A stretch of 64,000 nt of DNA from an uncultured Senegalimassilia sp. (GCF_902464545.1 NZ_CABQJR010000007.1:15461-79460), one strand, 5' to 3'; shown: positions 47,770-56,469, counted from the first letter of the stretch. The notes: generated by a model not told the origin, from the sequence alone. Made by a program: numbers and translations.

Positions 47770-48105
47770 ATGCCGCTTCGCAACTTACCAACTGATGCCG
47801 CAACGTCGCTGGCTCAGATGATCGATATTCGCCCAGGTCAGGTGTCGAGCATGGCGCTTACGCGCAATGCTGGGTTCGACCTTACGCTGCTGGCGTTTGC
47901 ACCGGGTGAAAGCGTGAGCGAGGAAGAATACTTCGGCGATGTGCTGTATTACCTGGTGGAGGGCGCGGCATGCGTTGTGCTGCCGGAAAGCCGCATTGTG
48001 CTTGAGGCTGGTCAGGTGTTGCGTGTCCCCGCGCATGTTGAACATGCCGTGGAAGACGCGGGCGGCGAAGGCTTCAAGCTGCTGCAGCTGAATGCGCACG
48101 AGTAA
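47770..48105 (+). CDS. Cupin-domain protein 1
   Basis: A 111-residue single-domain cupin. The fold is seen as ALTRNAGFDLTLLAFAPGES, GDVLYYLVEGAACVVLP and LEAGQVLRVPAHVEHAVED. His residues near the C-terminal motif remain, but the first motif lacks the usual HxH, reading VSEEEYFGDVLYYLVEG, so metal binding may be altered. A GGAGG-type site precedes ATG 47770. The second cupin follows 130 bp later; the two share the N-terminal IDIRPGQVSSMALTRN / VEIEPGRVNSLTLSQT pattern and are probably an old duplication. Confidence 0.85.
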   Translation: MPLRNLPTDAATSLAQMIDIRPGQVSSMALTRNAGFDLTLLAFAPGESVSEEEYFGDVLYYLVEGAACVVLPESRIVLEAGQVLRVPAHVEHAVEDAGGEGFKLLQLNAHE

Positions 48106-48235
48106 GCGTTTGCTGGAGCTGGCCCATCCTTAAGCCGGTTTATATCGGTGACCGGAAGGATAGAGGTAGTGAGAAACACAGGCATCGTGGCAGGTCAACG
48201 ACGTGTCACGATGATGCAGCAAGAAAGGAAATCCC

Positions 48236-48577
48236 ATGGCAGAACTCATTAAAAACGTGGAGCATGCAAGCATTTTCACTCTGAAGGACCTGGTGGAAAT
48301 CGAACCGGGCCGCGTGAACAGCCTTACGTTGTCGCAGACGCCGGGCTGCAAAATGACGGTGTTCGCCATTGACGCCGACGAGGGCATGTCAAGCCACGCA
48401 GCGTCGGGCGACGCGCTCATCACAGTGCTCGAGGGCACGGGCGAAATCACCGTTAACGACGTGCCGCACCAGCTTTCCGCAGGTCAATCTATCGTCATGA
48501 CCTCGGGAAGCCCGCACAGCGTGCGCGGCGTTACCCCGTTCAAAATGCAGCTTACGGTGGTGAAGCCCTCAGAATAG
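48236..48577 (+). CDS. Cupin-domain protein 2
   Basis: A 113-residue cupin: VNSLTLSQTPGCKMTVFAID, MSSHAASGDALITVLEGTGE (first motif, His kept) and LSAGQSIVMTSGSPHSVRG (second motif, His kept). A metal-binding pocket is therefore more plausible than in cupin 1. An AAGAAAGGAAAT site precedes the ATG. Small cupins of this kind occur beside redox and hydroxyacyl-CoA-dehydratase-like proteins in anaerobes, but their activity is mostly unknown. Confidence 0.87.
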   Translation: MAELIKNVEHASIFTLKDLVEIEPGRVNSLTLSQTPGCKMTVFAIDADEGMSSHAASGDALITVLEGTGEITVNDVPHQLSAGQSIVMTSGSPHSVRGVTPFKMQLTVVKPSE

Positions 48578-48646
48578 CAAAAGCGGGACAGACTTGCTTG
48601 AAGCTTGACCGCGCTCTCGGGCTTAAGTTGGGTGCGTTCGGGATTA

Positions 48647-48925
48647 CTATTGCTCGAAGTCCACGTCCTTGCTTTCGCGGAAGAACACGAGCGCGACCAG
48701 GGCGATTGCGGCCATCGCGCCCAGGCACCAACCAAGCGCCTGGATGCCGAAGTTCATGACCATGGCCGCGTTCTGTCCGCCGAGCAGCAGGCTGCCGAGC
48801 GGGCGGGCCAGGAAGCTCACCGCGAAGGTGACGAAGGCCAGCAGCGTGGCGAGCACCGGGTCGGACTTGGCGACATTGGTGAAGAAAATGAGTCCGAAAT
48901 AGCTTGCCGCGGCGCATGGCCGCCA
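48647..48925 (-). pseudogene. MFS transporter gene with large internal deletion
   Basis: The frame joins an N-terminal MHS-family segment (AASYFGLIFFTNVAKSDPVL, then LLAFVTFAVSFLARPLGSLL) directly to a C-terminal one (GQNAAMVMNFGIQALGWCLG, then LVALVFFRESKDVDFEQ) ending at 48647. About 300 residues containing most membrane helices are missing, and no start codon with a ribosome-binding site is seen. Two remnants fused in frame are the mark of a precise internal deletion. Confidence 0.7.
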
Positions 48926-49010
48926 ACCGTTCGATGACCGGTTTCGCAGTATCGGAAGTTGTTTGAGAAAAACGGCGCAGCTTGGTATATGGTGAGGTGA
49001 TTTGTTTTGA

Positions 49011-49019
49011 GGGGGGGGG
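49011..49019 (+). repeat. G9 homopolymer at the ribosome-binding site
   Basis: Nine consecutive G residues end 5 nt before the ATG at 49025 and form its only Shine-Dalgarno-like sequence. Such tracts are prone to slippage, which would change the spacing. Confidence 0.6.
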
Positions 49020-49024
49020 AGACT

Positions 49025-49336
49025 ATGGCCTCGAAGAAGAATCGCTCTTCTTGGGCGAAAGAGAAAGCGCAGTTCAACGCACAGCTGGGCGGTTTCGATG
49101 CGCTCGACGACGTGTTCGCGCGGGAAGATTCGCGCCATGCTCACCTTGCGGAGGAGCGCGACAGCGCCCAGCGATATAAGGCGTGCGAATCAAAGAATCG
49201 TTACGCCACGCTGGCAGAGGCGCAGGAAAACCTTGCCTGGTGCCAGAAGCAGGGCAAACGCGGCCTGCAGATCTACGAGTGCCCCTATTGCGGCGGCTGG
49301 CATCTAACTTCCCATCCCTGGGAGGACGCCCGTTAG
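49025..49336 (+). CDS. Small zinc-finger-like protein
   Basis: A 103-residue hydrophilic protein. The N-terminal two thirds are helical and charged (SSWAKEKAQFNAQLGGFDAL, RYATLAEAQENLAWCQKQGK), and the end has CPYCGGWHLTSHP, a C-x2-C...H-x-H arrangement suggesting a zinc knuckle. Proteins ending in this motif are common in Coriobacteriia, where their role is unknown. Expression may depend on the G9 tract. Confidence 0.65.
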   Translation: MASKKNRSSWAKEKAQFNAQLGGFDALDDVFAREDSRHAHLAEERDSAQRYKACESKNRYATLAEAQENLAWCQKQGKRGLQIYECPYCGGWHLTSHPWEDAR

Positions 49337-49349
49337 CGGTTTCCCTATT

Positions 49350-49384
49350 CCGGACAGTTAGTGCTACGTCCCCAAAGTGTCCGG
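49350..49384. repeat. Dispersed GGGGACGTAGC-type repeat with inverted ends
   Basis: In reverse orientation, CTTTGGGGACGTAGCACTAA (49358-49377 complement) resembles the elements at 9173-9268. TCCGGACA and TGTCCGGA bracket it as short inverted ends. Confidence 0.4.
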
Positions 49385-49476
49385 ATGTATGGGCAGCGAC
49401 CTTCCGCGATCCTTCGGCTTTTGCCTGCTGCGCCGTTGGTTGGGTATACTGCGGCGTGGTAAGGGAAGGGGTGCGC

Positions 49477-50343
49477 GTGTTCAGCGATTTCGCTATCTGG
49501 TATTTGTTTCTCGCCGGCACGGCCGGAGGCGCTTTCCTGTGCGCCACGGTGATGGATGCCCGCGCGAACCCCGGCTGGGATGTGCGCCGCGTGCCGCTTT
49601 GCGCGCGATGCGGCATGTTCGGCGCCTTCGGGCTTTTGGCGCTGGCGGCGCTTATGCTGTTCTGCGATCTGGGGAACCCCTTCGATATATGGTACCTGTT
49701 CGAGAACCCGCTGCGCTCCATCGTGTCGATGGGCGCATGGCTGATCATGCTGGGCTTGGCGCTCTCGTTGGCGGCATCGGCAATGATCGCCGCAAAGGTG
49801 GACGTGCCGTATCTGTTCCGCTTCCTGGAAATCGCCGGTGCTGTGGCGGCCGTCGGCGTGATGGGCTATACCGGCGTGCTGCTGTCGTCGATGGCGGCCG
49901 TCGAGTTTTGGAACACCTGGCTTCTGGTCGCGCTGTTCGTCGTGTCCGCCGTAAGCTGCGGCTGCGCTTTTATCTCGCTCTCTGCTTTCATCCTCTCGGG
50001 ATCAGCGCAAAGGTTCCCGGCGCTGAAGGGCGCTGCCCGCCTGTTGCGCGCGGCGGAGCTTGTCGAGCTGGTCGCGTTCCTTGCGTCGCGGTGGTTGGCG
50101 GGCGGCGCGGCGCAGCGGTCTTGCGAACTGCTGTTTTCGGGACAGCTTGCAGGGATCTTCTGGGGCGGGCTCGTGCTGTGCGGCTTCGTCATCCCAGTCT
50201 TCGCGGACTCGATCGCGCGCGTGGCCCCCGTGCCGGTCTTGCGGCAGATAAGCGCCGCTTCGACGTTGGCCGGCGGGCTGTGCCTGCGATATTGCGTGGT
50301 GCTCGCGGCTTCGCACACCCCGATTTCGCTGATTGTGACATAA
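49477..50343 (+). CDS. Orphan NrfD/DmsC-like membrane protein
   Basis: A 288-residue polytopic protein from GTG 49477 (AAGGGAAGGG at 49461-49470), with eight or nine predicted helices. FAIWYLFLAGTAGGAFLCAT and the later FWGGLVLCGFVIPVFAD are typical of NrfD/DmsC anchors, which exchange electrons with menaquinol and pass them to a ferredoxin-like subunit. No catalytic or iron-sulfur subunit is adjacent, unlike the operon at 52-57 kb, so it may serve a remote partner or be a relic. A GntR regulator follows. Confidence 0.8.
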   Translation: MFSDFAIWYLFLAGTAGGAFLCATVMDARANPGWDVRRVPLCARCGMFGAFGLLALAALMLFCDLGNPFDIWYLFENPLRSIVSMGAWLIMLGLALSLAASAMIAAKVDVPYLFRFLEIAGAVAAVGVMGYTGVLLSSMAAVEFWNTWLLVALFVVSAVSCGCAFISLSAFILSGSAQRFPALKGAARLLRAAELVELVAFLASRWLAGGAAQRSCELLFSGQLAGIFWGGLVLCGFVIPVFADSIARVAPVPVLRQISAASTLAGGLCLRYCVVLAASHTPISLIVT

Positions 50344-50345
50344 TG

Positions 50346-50366
50346 ATAGTTCATTAGGTAAACTAT
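50346..50366. promoter_or_regulatory. Candidate GntR operator
   Basis: ATAGTT (50346-50351) and AACTAT (50361-50366) form an inverted repeat with a 9-nt spacer, about 105 bp before the GntR start. A plausible autoregulatory site, not proven. Confidence 0.35.
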
Positions 50367-50470
50367 GCGCTGGCGCAAGGCGCTTCGGGTCCGCGCGAAA
50401 GCAGGAAACCGGGCATGTGACGGCTCTAAGCGCCTTAAGCGAAACGCATCGATACGGAACGGGGCGGGCC

Positions 50471-50911
50471 ATGACGGCGATCTCCAACACAAGGCAAACC
50501 GGCGAATCCGTGCTGGTCGCCGATAAGGATCTCATCACCATCGACGAGGAGAGCGGCATTCCCATTTGGATGCAGCTGCGCAACAGGCTGGTGTACTTGG
50601 TGGTGTCGGGCACGTTCCCTCCCGGCATGAAGCTGCCGACGGTGCGCGACCTGTCCTCGTCGCTGAAGGTGAACTACAACACGGTCAGCAAGGTGTATCG
50701 CGATATCGAGAAGGACGGCTACGTCATCACGCGCCGCGGCAAGGGCACGTTCGTGGCCGAGATCAACTCGAGCGGCTACGAGGCGCAAGACGCGAAAGCC
50801 GCGGTGGATATGCTGATCGACAAATTCCTGGAGCAATGCAAGGAGCTGGGGCTGTCCGAGGCGGATGCCGCCGCGGCGGTGGCGAAGCGGGCAGGGGGGA
50901 TGTTCGTATGA
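50471..50911 (+). CDS. GntR-family regulator, YtrA-like
   Basis: A 146-residue short GntR regulator. IPIWMQLRNRLVYLVVSG and FPPGMKLPTVRDLSSSLKVN are the winged-helix entry, with YNTVSKVYRDIEKDGYVITR and RGKGTFVAE as recognition helix and wing. Only about 40 residues follow, so there is no large effector domain, as in YtrA proteins that often control transporters or membrane-stress genes. Its stop overlaps the start of the SPFH gene (ATGA), so the two are co-expressed. Confidence 0.88.
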   Translation: MTAISNTRQTGESVLVADKDLITIDEESGIPIWMQLRNRLVYLVVSGTFPPGMKLPTVRDLSSSLKVNYNTVSKVYRDIEKDGYVITRRGKGTFVAEINSSGYEAQDAKAAVDMLIDKFLEQCKELGLSEADAAAAVAKRAGGMFV

Positions 50912-51855
50912 GAAGGTTCGGACCGCAGCGCGGGCATCGCGGAAGCGAGCAGGCGGACGTCGCGTTCGCCACTGTGTCGCACGAGTCCCCCGACAACATC
51001 ATCACCGAAAAGGACGCAAGCCGCGTAGGCGTGTACAGCTTCGCCCTGCTTATGTTCGCGGTGGGCTTTGCCGCCGTTTTCGCCCTCTCGTCGCCGTGGC
51101 TGAGCGTGTTCACCGTACTCGGTTCGGCGGCGGCGGGGCTTCTGCTCGCGTCGACGCTGCGCGTGGCGGCGCAATGGGAGCACGTGGCGCTGCTGCGCTT
51201 CGGCAGGTTCCGCAAGATCGCGGGCCCGGGCGTGTATGTGGTTGTGCCGTTCGTGGACTCCGTGGCGATGCACATCGACCGCCGAACCATCACCACGGCG
51301 TTCTACGCCGAGCAGGCGCTGACGTCCGACCTGGTTAGCGTGGACGTTGACGCCATCTTGTTCTGGATGGTCTACGACTCCGAGAAGGCGTGCCTCGAGG
51401 TGGCGAACTTCCCGCAGGCCGTGCGCCGCGCGGCGCAGACGGCGGTGCGCGACGCCATCGGCCAGGTAACGCTCGCCGAGCTTTCCGTCCGCCGTCGCCA
51501 GCTCGATCATGAGCTGCAGGAGTTTATGGCCGAAAAGTGCGAGGAGTGGGGCATCAGCGTCATCTCCGTGGAGATCCGCAACATTAAGATCCCGAAGGAG
51601 CTGCAGGACTCGTTGGCGCGAGAGGCCCAGGCCGAGCGCGAGCGCGACGCCCGCGTGCTGCTGGCAGACGTCGAGCGCGAAATCTCGGAGATGTACGTGG
51701 AGGCGGCACGCGTGTACAACGAGGAGCCGGGCGCCATGCAGCTGCGCGCCATGAACCTTTCCTACGAAAGCGCCCGCGACGGCAAGGGCGTCCTCCTTGC
51801 GCCCAGCAGCTTGGCCGACGGCTTCGTCGACCTGGGCAAGGATATGGCGAAGTAG
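50908..51855 (+). CDS. SPFH/band 7 (slipin) membrane protein
   Basis: A 315-residue stomatin-like protein. Two hydrophobic stretches at about residues 38-80 anchor it. The band 7 domain has WEHVALLRFGRFRKIAGPGV, YVVVPFVDSVAMHIDRRTIT and VDVDAILFWMVYDSEKACLE, then a coiled coil rich in Ala, Glu and Arg (LAREAQAERERDARVLLADV) that drives oligomer assembly. Slipins organise membrane microdomains and often have an NfeD partner, which is absent here. Co-translation with a GntR regulator suggests response to membrane stress. Confidence 0.88.
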   Translation: MRRFGPQRGHRGSEQADVAFATVSHESPDNIITEKDASRVGVYSFALLMFAVGFAAVFALSSPWLSVFTVLGSAAAGLLLASTLRVAAQWEHVALLRFGRFRKIAGPGVYVVVPFVDSVAMHIDRRTITTAFYAEQALTSDLVSVDVDAILFWMVYDSEKACLEVANFPQAVRRAAQTAVRDAIGQVTLAELSVRRRQLDHELQEFMAEKCEEWGISVISVEIRNIKIPKELQDSLAREAQAERERDARVLLADVEREISEMYVEAARVYNEEPGAMQLRAMNLSYESARDGKGVLLAPSSLADGFVDLGKDMAK

Positions 51856-51996
51856 CCGGAAATGCTTCGGGCTTGCACTGCTGCAGCTGCCGATTCGATG
51901 GACTCAAAAGGCAAACAAGTCGGGAAATCACCTGCTGCAGCAGGTAACAAGCAAACGTTTCCGCAGGTAGAAAATATTCTTTGCAAAACATAACCA

Positions 51997-52018
51997 TTGA
52001 ACTATTGAACTAGTTCAA
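51997..52018. promoter_or_regulatory. TTGAACTAGTTCAA palindrome before the molybdoenzyme operon
   Basis: TTGAACTA occurs twice in tandem (51997-52004, 52005-52012) and the second copy extends into a 14-bp perfect palindrome (52005-52018), about 155 bp before the catalytic subunit. It is a candidate operator for the operon. The rest of 51856-52171 shows no gene. Confidence 0.5.
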
Positions 52019-52171
52019 CATAAGAGTAATATACGGCTCGAGAGGTTGGCCATCCATGGTATGCACGAATGGGGGAGCTTGATCTCGGGCCGTTTCTTTC
52101 GCGCGGTTGCAAACGGGCGGAGGCGCGCGGTACGGGGTCGATGCTTTCGGAGAGATAACCGAGGAGGAGAG

Positions 52172-54571
52172 ATGACGGGAACGCAAAGCGCAAGCCGCGG
52201 TTTGACCCGTAGGGATTTTCTCAAGGTCGGCGTTGCGGGAGCGACGGGCTTGGCTGCCGCCGGTTCCATGACCGGCTGCGGCGCCTGGCTGGGCGCCGCC
52301 ACGCAGCAGGCTGCCGATGAGAAGACCGTATACACGCTGCACCAGTTCATGTGCACGGGGCGTTGCTCGCTCAAATGCACGGTGCGTGACGGCCGCTTGG
52401 CCATGATCCAGCCCAACGACACGGTCGATCCGTACTACCGCCACGTATGCGTGAAGGGCATTTCCGAGATCCAGCACGTTTACAGCGATGAGCGCCTGCA
52501 GTCGCCCATGCGCCGCGTCGGCGCACGCGGCGAGGGTTCGTTCGAGGTGATCAGCTGGGACGAGGCCATCAAGACGGTGGGCGACGAGCTGAGGAAGGCC
52601 TGGGACAAGTACGGCAAGCAGTCCGTGTACATGTCCGCTTCCAATGAGCCGCGCTTTGGTTTCCTGCCTGCGCTTCTGGGCTGCGCCACCGGCGTCGAGC
52701 CCGGCATCGACCGCGGCACGGGCAACGGCTCCGCGCCGGCCATCGGCGGCGACGTGTTCGGCGGCGGCACGAACGAGACGCGCGACTGGGTGAACACCAA
52801 GACGCTCGTGATCTCCGGCACCAACCTGCTGGAAAGCTCCATGATGCAATCCAACACGTTCCTGGACGCGAAGAAGGCCGGCTGCGAGATCATCGTGCTC
52901 GACCCGCACTTCTCCACCACGGCCGGCAAGGCCAGCAAGTGGATCCCCGTGATCCCGGGCACCGACGCGGCGTTCTACCTGGGCATGGTCAGCTACATCC
53001 TGGACAACAAGCTGTATAACGAAGCTTACATGCGCGAGCATACGTCGTTCCCGTTCCTCATGGACGAGGCCACGGGCAAGCTGCTGCGCACGGGCGCGGC
53101 TTGGGGAACCGACGAGGAGACCGGCGAGCCGGTCGATCCCGGCGATTTCATGGTGTGGGACGCTGCCAAGGGCGCGGCGGTCCCGTACGCCGAGGCCGTT
53201 GCCACCGCTGCGCTCGAGGGCTCGTTCGACGTTGACGGCAAGAAGGCCATCACCGTGCTCGAAAGCCTCAAGCGCAACCAGCGTCCGTACACGTGCGAGT
53301 GGGCCGAGGGCGTTTGCGGCGCAAGCGCCGAGACGATCGCCGAGGTGGCGCGCAAGTACGCCACGAGCGGCCCGGCGTACCTGGCGTTCGGCCAGGGCGG
53401 CTCCGACAAGTACTCCAATCCCGACATCATCGGCCATGCCGGCATGGTGCTGGTGTCGCTCACGGGCAATATCGGCAAGCCCGGCTGCGGCATCGGCCAC
53501 GGCATCGGCGGCGGCGGTTACAGCGTCGCGCTGGGCGAATGGGAGCTTCCCGAGCAGTTCAAGCCCGCTAAGCTGGACGTCCGCTCCGACCGCTTCCCCG
53601 ATCGCGATGGCGGCGTGCATGTGATCATCTCGTTGGGCAACACGTTCCAGCAGTACTGGGCGAACATGAACAAGACGCGCGGATGGATCGACTCGCTGGA
53701 CTTCATCGTCCACATCGGCATGTACTACGAGGACACGGTGAAGTACGCCGACATCGTGCTGCCGGTGTGCAGCAAGTTCGAGGACACCGTCGAGCACTCG
53801 ATCGTGCGCAGCGACTACAACCATGTGAACCTGCAGACGAAGTGCATCGACCCGCTGTTCGAGAGCAAGCCCGACTTCGACGTTATGCGCCTTATCGCCG
53901 AGGAGATGGGCGTGGGCGAGTATCTGCCCAAGACCGCGGAGGAACTGGTGCGCTACCAGATCGAGCACTCCGAGGACCTAGCCGAGCAGGGCATCACGCT
54001 GGCCGAGCTGGAGAAGAACCACGGCAGCATGAAGATGGCCGACGTCGACGAGCCGCGCCGCGCCTACACCGACCTCAAGTTCGAAACCCCCACCACGCGC
54101 ATGGAGCCGTACTACGAGGCATGGAAGCCTTGCGAGCAGGCATGGCCGAACTGGGAGGAGAACAACGAGGCGTACGTCGGCAACCCGCTGGCGGAGAAGT
54201 ACCCGCTGCAGTTCACGCAGACGCGCACCCGTTTCTCCAACCACTCGCACTTCAAGGCGGCGAAGTGGGTGCAGCAATTCGCCAAGCCCACGCTGGAGCT
54301 GAACCCGGCCGACATGGCCTCGCGCGGCATCGCCGACGGGGACCTGGTGGAGGCGTTCAACGACCGCGGCTCGTTCAAGTGCGTGGCGCGCGCGAACAAC
54401 GCCGTGCGCCCCGGATCCTGCCGCACCTGGGAAGCGGGCTGGAGCAAGTACATCGAGGAGGGGAACACGCAGAACGTCACGAACGATCACGTGAACCCGC
54501 GCGATGAGTACCTGCCCACCGGCGCGCCCATCCCGTACAACGACACCCTTGTCGAAGTGAAGAAAGCGTAG
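52172..54571 (+). CDS. Molybdopterin oxidoreductase catalytic subunit, DMSO-reductase family
   Basis: A 799-residue Tat-exported enzyme. The signal LTRRDFLKVGVAGATGLAAA is at the start; the [4Fe-4S] motif CTGRCSLKC with a fourth Cys in HVCVKG lies near residues 62-95; SAIDYGP-type cofactor loops are seen as SGTNLLESSMMQSNTFLDAK and FGQGGSDKYSNPDIIGHAGM; the C-terminal molybdopterin-dinucleotide domain includes NHSHFKAAKWVQQF and ADMASRGIADGDLVE. It reduces or oxidises a small substrate outside the cytoplasm; DMSO, TMAO or other organic acceptors are possible. ATG 52172 has a GAGGAGGA site. The ferredoxin, NrfD and TorD genes follow. Confidence 0.93.
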   Translation: MTGTQSASRGLTRRDFLKVGVAGATGLAAAGSMTGCGAWLGAATQQAADEKTVYTLHQFMCTGRCSLKCTVRDGRLAMIQPNDTVDPYYRHVCVKGISEIQHVYSDERLQSPMRRVGARGEGSFEVISWDEAIKTVGDELRKAWDKYGKQSVYMSASNEPRFGFLPALLGCATGVEPGIDRGTGNGSAPAIGGDVFGGGTNETRDWVNTKTLVISGTNLLESSMMQSNTFLDAKKAGCEIIVLDPHFSTTAGKASKWIPVIPGTDAAFYLGMVSYILDNKLYNEAYMREHTSFPFLMDEATGKLLRTGAAWGTDEETGEPVDPGDFMVWDAAKGAAVPYAEAVATAALEGSFDVDGKKAITVLESLKRNQRPYTCEWAEGVCGASAETIAEVARKYATSGPAYLAFGQGGSDKYSNPDIIGHAGMVLVSLTGNIGKPGCGIGHGIGGGGYSVALGEWELPEQFKPAKLDVRSDRFPDRDGGVHVIISLGNTFQQYWANMNKTRGWIDSLDFIVHIGMYYEDTVKYADIVLPVCSKFEDTVEHSIVRSDYNHVNLQTKCIDPLFESKPDFDVMRLIAEEMGVGEYLPKTAEELVRYQIEHSEDLAEQGITLAELEKNHGSMKMADVDEPRRAYTDLKFETPTTRMEPYYEAWKPCEQAWPNWEENNEAYVGNPLAEKYPLQFTQTRTRFSNHSHFKAAKWVQQFAKPTLELNPADMASRGIADGDLVEAFNDRGSFKCVARANNAVRPGSCRTWEAGWSKYIEEGNTQNVTNDHVNPRDEYLPTGAPIPYNDTLVEVKKA

Positions 54572-54581
54572 GTGATATGCC

Positions 54582-55208
54582 ATGACGAAACTTGCAATCG
54601 GTATCAACCTTGATCGCTGCATCGGCTGTCACACCTGCGCGAACGCTTGCAAGATGCAGAACAACGTGCCCGACGGCATGCTGTGGAACCGCGTGATCAC
54701 CGAGGGCTGCGATGCCATCGACGGCGCCGTGGGCGAGTATCCCAACTTGACGCGCACCTATGTGCCCCTGGCGTGCCAGCACTGCGAGAACCCGGCTTGC
54801 CTGAAGGTGTGCCCGACCGGCGCCACGTACAAAGACGAGCAGGGCCGTGTGGAGATCGATTACGACCGCTGCATCGGCTGCCGCATGTGCATGGCCGCCT
54901 GCCCCTTCAACGCCCGCGTGTTCAACTGGGAAGACCCTCAGCGCGACGGCGATTTCAACTGGGGCGACGCGCGGGTGCCCGTGCGCACCCGCGGCGTGAT
55001 GGAGAAGTGCACGCTGTGCAAGGAGCGCACCGATGCCGGGGAGGAGCCGATGTGCGTGGTGTGCTGCCCGACGCACGCCCGCGTGTTCGGCGATCTGGAC
55101 GACCCGAACTCGGAGCTGGCGCAGCTGCGCGCCACGAAGGGCAAGAGCGTGCATATTCTGCTGGAAGAGAAGGGCACGAAGCCCCAAGTCTTCTACTTCG
55201 ACGAGTAA
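54582..55208 (+). CDS. DmsB-like four-cluster ferredoxin subunit
   Basis: A 208-residue electron-transfer subunit with four Cys groups for [4Fe-4S] clusters: CIGCHTCANACKMQN, CQHCENPACLKVCPTG, CIGCRMCMAACPFNARV and CTLCKE plus CVVCCPTHARVFGD. It carries electrons from the NrfD anchor to the catalytic subunit. Normal length for DmsB/PhsB proteins. It lies 10 nt after the catalytic gene and 12 nt before the NrfD gene. It has no own signal and should travel with the Tat-exported partner. Confidence 0.95.
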   Translation: MTKLAIGINLDRCIGCHTCANACKMQNNVPDGMLWNRVITEGCDAIDGAVGEYPNLTRTYVPLACQHCENPACLKVCPTGATYKDEQGRVEIDYDRCIGCRMCMAACPFNARVFNWEDPQRDGDFNWGDARVPVRTRGVMEKCTLCKERTDAGEEPMCVVCCPTHARVFGDLDDPNSELAQLRATKGKSVHILLEEKGTKPQVFYFDE

Positions 55209-55220
55209 AGGGGTGCCGTT

Positions 55221-56381
55221 ATGAAACTTTCGGCTCAGTCTAAGATCGGCGTCGGCGTTCTGGCGGCGATCATGGTGATCGGCTTCTGCGCCTACCTGTT
55301 CCAGCTGACGCAGGGCCTGTGCGTGACGGGCATGTCCAACGGCGTGTCGTGGGGCCTGTACATCACGTGTTTCATGTTCTTCGTCGGCCTGTCCGCCGGC
55401 GGCCTGATCGTGGCAAGCTCGGCGCACGTGTTCGGCATCGAGTCGTTCAAGCGCGTGTCCATGCCCGCGGTCATCACCTCCACGGTGTGCATCCTGTGCG
55501 CAGGCGCGTTCATTCTGATCGACCTGGGCGGCATCCAGCGCATCTGGAACATGTTTATCCACTTGAACTTCACCAGCCCGCTGGCGTGGGACATGTGCGT
55601 CATCACGACGTACCTGGTCATCAACGTGCTGGACATCATCTGGCTGCGTCGCGGCGATGAGCGCAAGGTGAAGATGCTGTCGTACGTGGCGCTGCCGGTC
55701 GCCATCCTGGTGCACAGCGTGACGGCGTGGATCTTCGGCCTGGAGATCGCCAAAGAGGGCTGGTACTCGGCCATCATGGCCCCCATCTTCGTGGCATCGG
55801 CCTGCGACTCGGGCTTGGCGCTTCTGATGGTGGTCCTGGCGGCGGTGCGCAAGGCCGGCGTGTTCGATTGCGGTCGCGAGCTGTTCGCGAACCTGGCGCG
55901 CTTGCTGGCCACGTTCATCGCGGTGGATGCGTTCTTCATCGGCTGCGAGCTTCTGACCACGGCGTATCCGGGGACCGAGGGCGCATCCCATGTGCTCGGC
56001 ATCATGACCTCGGGCGCGACTGCACCGTTTTTCTGGTTCGAGATCCTGGGCGGCCTGTTGCTCCCGTTCGTGCTGCTGGCGTCCGCTAAGCGCCGCGAGC
56101 GCACGGGCGTGGTGGTTGCCGCCAGCGCCCTGGTGATGTGCGGCGTGTTTTGCAAGCGTGTGTGGCTGCTGTTCACCAGCTTCGCGGTCACGAACGTGTA
56201 CGGCGCGCCGGGCATTTCGTCCGGGTCGACCGCGGCGCGCGGCGCCGACGGGTTCGACATGTGGGCGCTTGCCGGGTCGTACATGCCGCAGCCGGTCGAG
56301 TTCGCCGTGGTGGCGGCGGTGGTGAGCTTCTGCATCCTGGGCATCGCGCTTCTGTCGAAGAAGCTGGTTGCGAAGGCGTAA
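55221..56381 (+). CDS. NrfD-family membrane anchor
   Basis: A 386-residue integral membrane subunit with about ten helices. GLYITCFMFFVGLSAGGLIV, VFGIESFKRVSMPAVIT and FWFEILGGLLLPFVLLASAK are typical of NrfD/PsrC quinol-interacting anchors. It oxidises menaquinol and passes electrons to the ferredoxin subunit. It ends 88 bp before the TorD-like gene. An AAAGGGGTG site precedes the ATG. Confidence 0.93.
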   Translation: MKLSAQSKIGVGVLAAIMVIGFCAYLFQLTQGLCVTGMSNGVSWGLYITCFMFFVGLSAGGLIVASSAHVFGIESFKRVSMPAVITSTVCILCAGAFILIDLGGIQRIWNMFIHLNFTSPLAWDMCVITTYLVINVLDIIWLRRGDERKVKMLSYVALPVAILVHSVTAWIFGLEIAKEGWYSAIMAPIFVASACDSGLALLMVVLAAVRKAGVFDCGRELFANLARLLATFIAVDAFFIGCELLTTAYPGTEGASHVLGIMTSGATAPFFWFEILGGLLLPFVLLASAKRRERTGVVVAASALVMCGVFCKRVWLLFTSFAVTNVYGAPGISSGSTAARGADGFDMWALAGSYMPQPVEFAVVAAVVSFCILGIALLSKKLVAKA

Positions 56382-56469
56382 GGCCATGTTGCGCGGCGCC
56401 CCATACCGGGGCGACGCGGACGGCGCTTCTTGATGGCGTAACGGGTCGTTTGGTTTGAAAGGACGGGAA

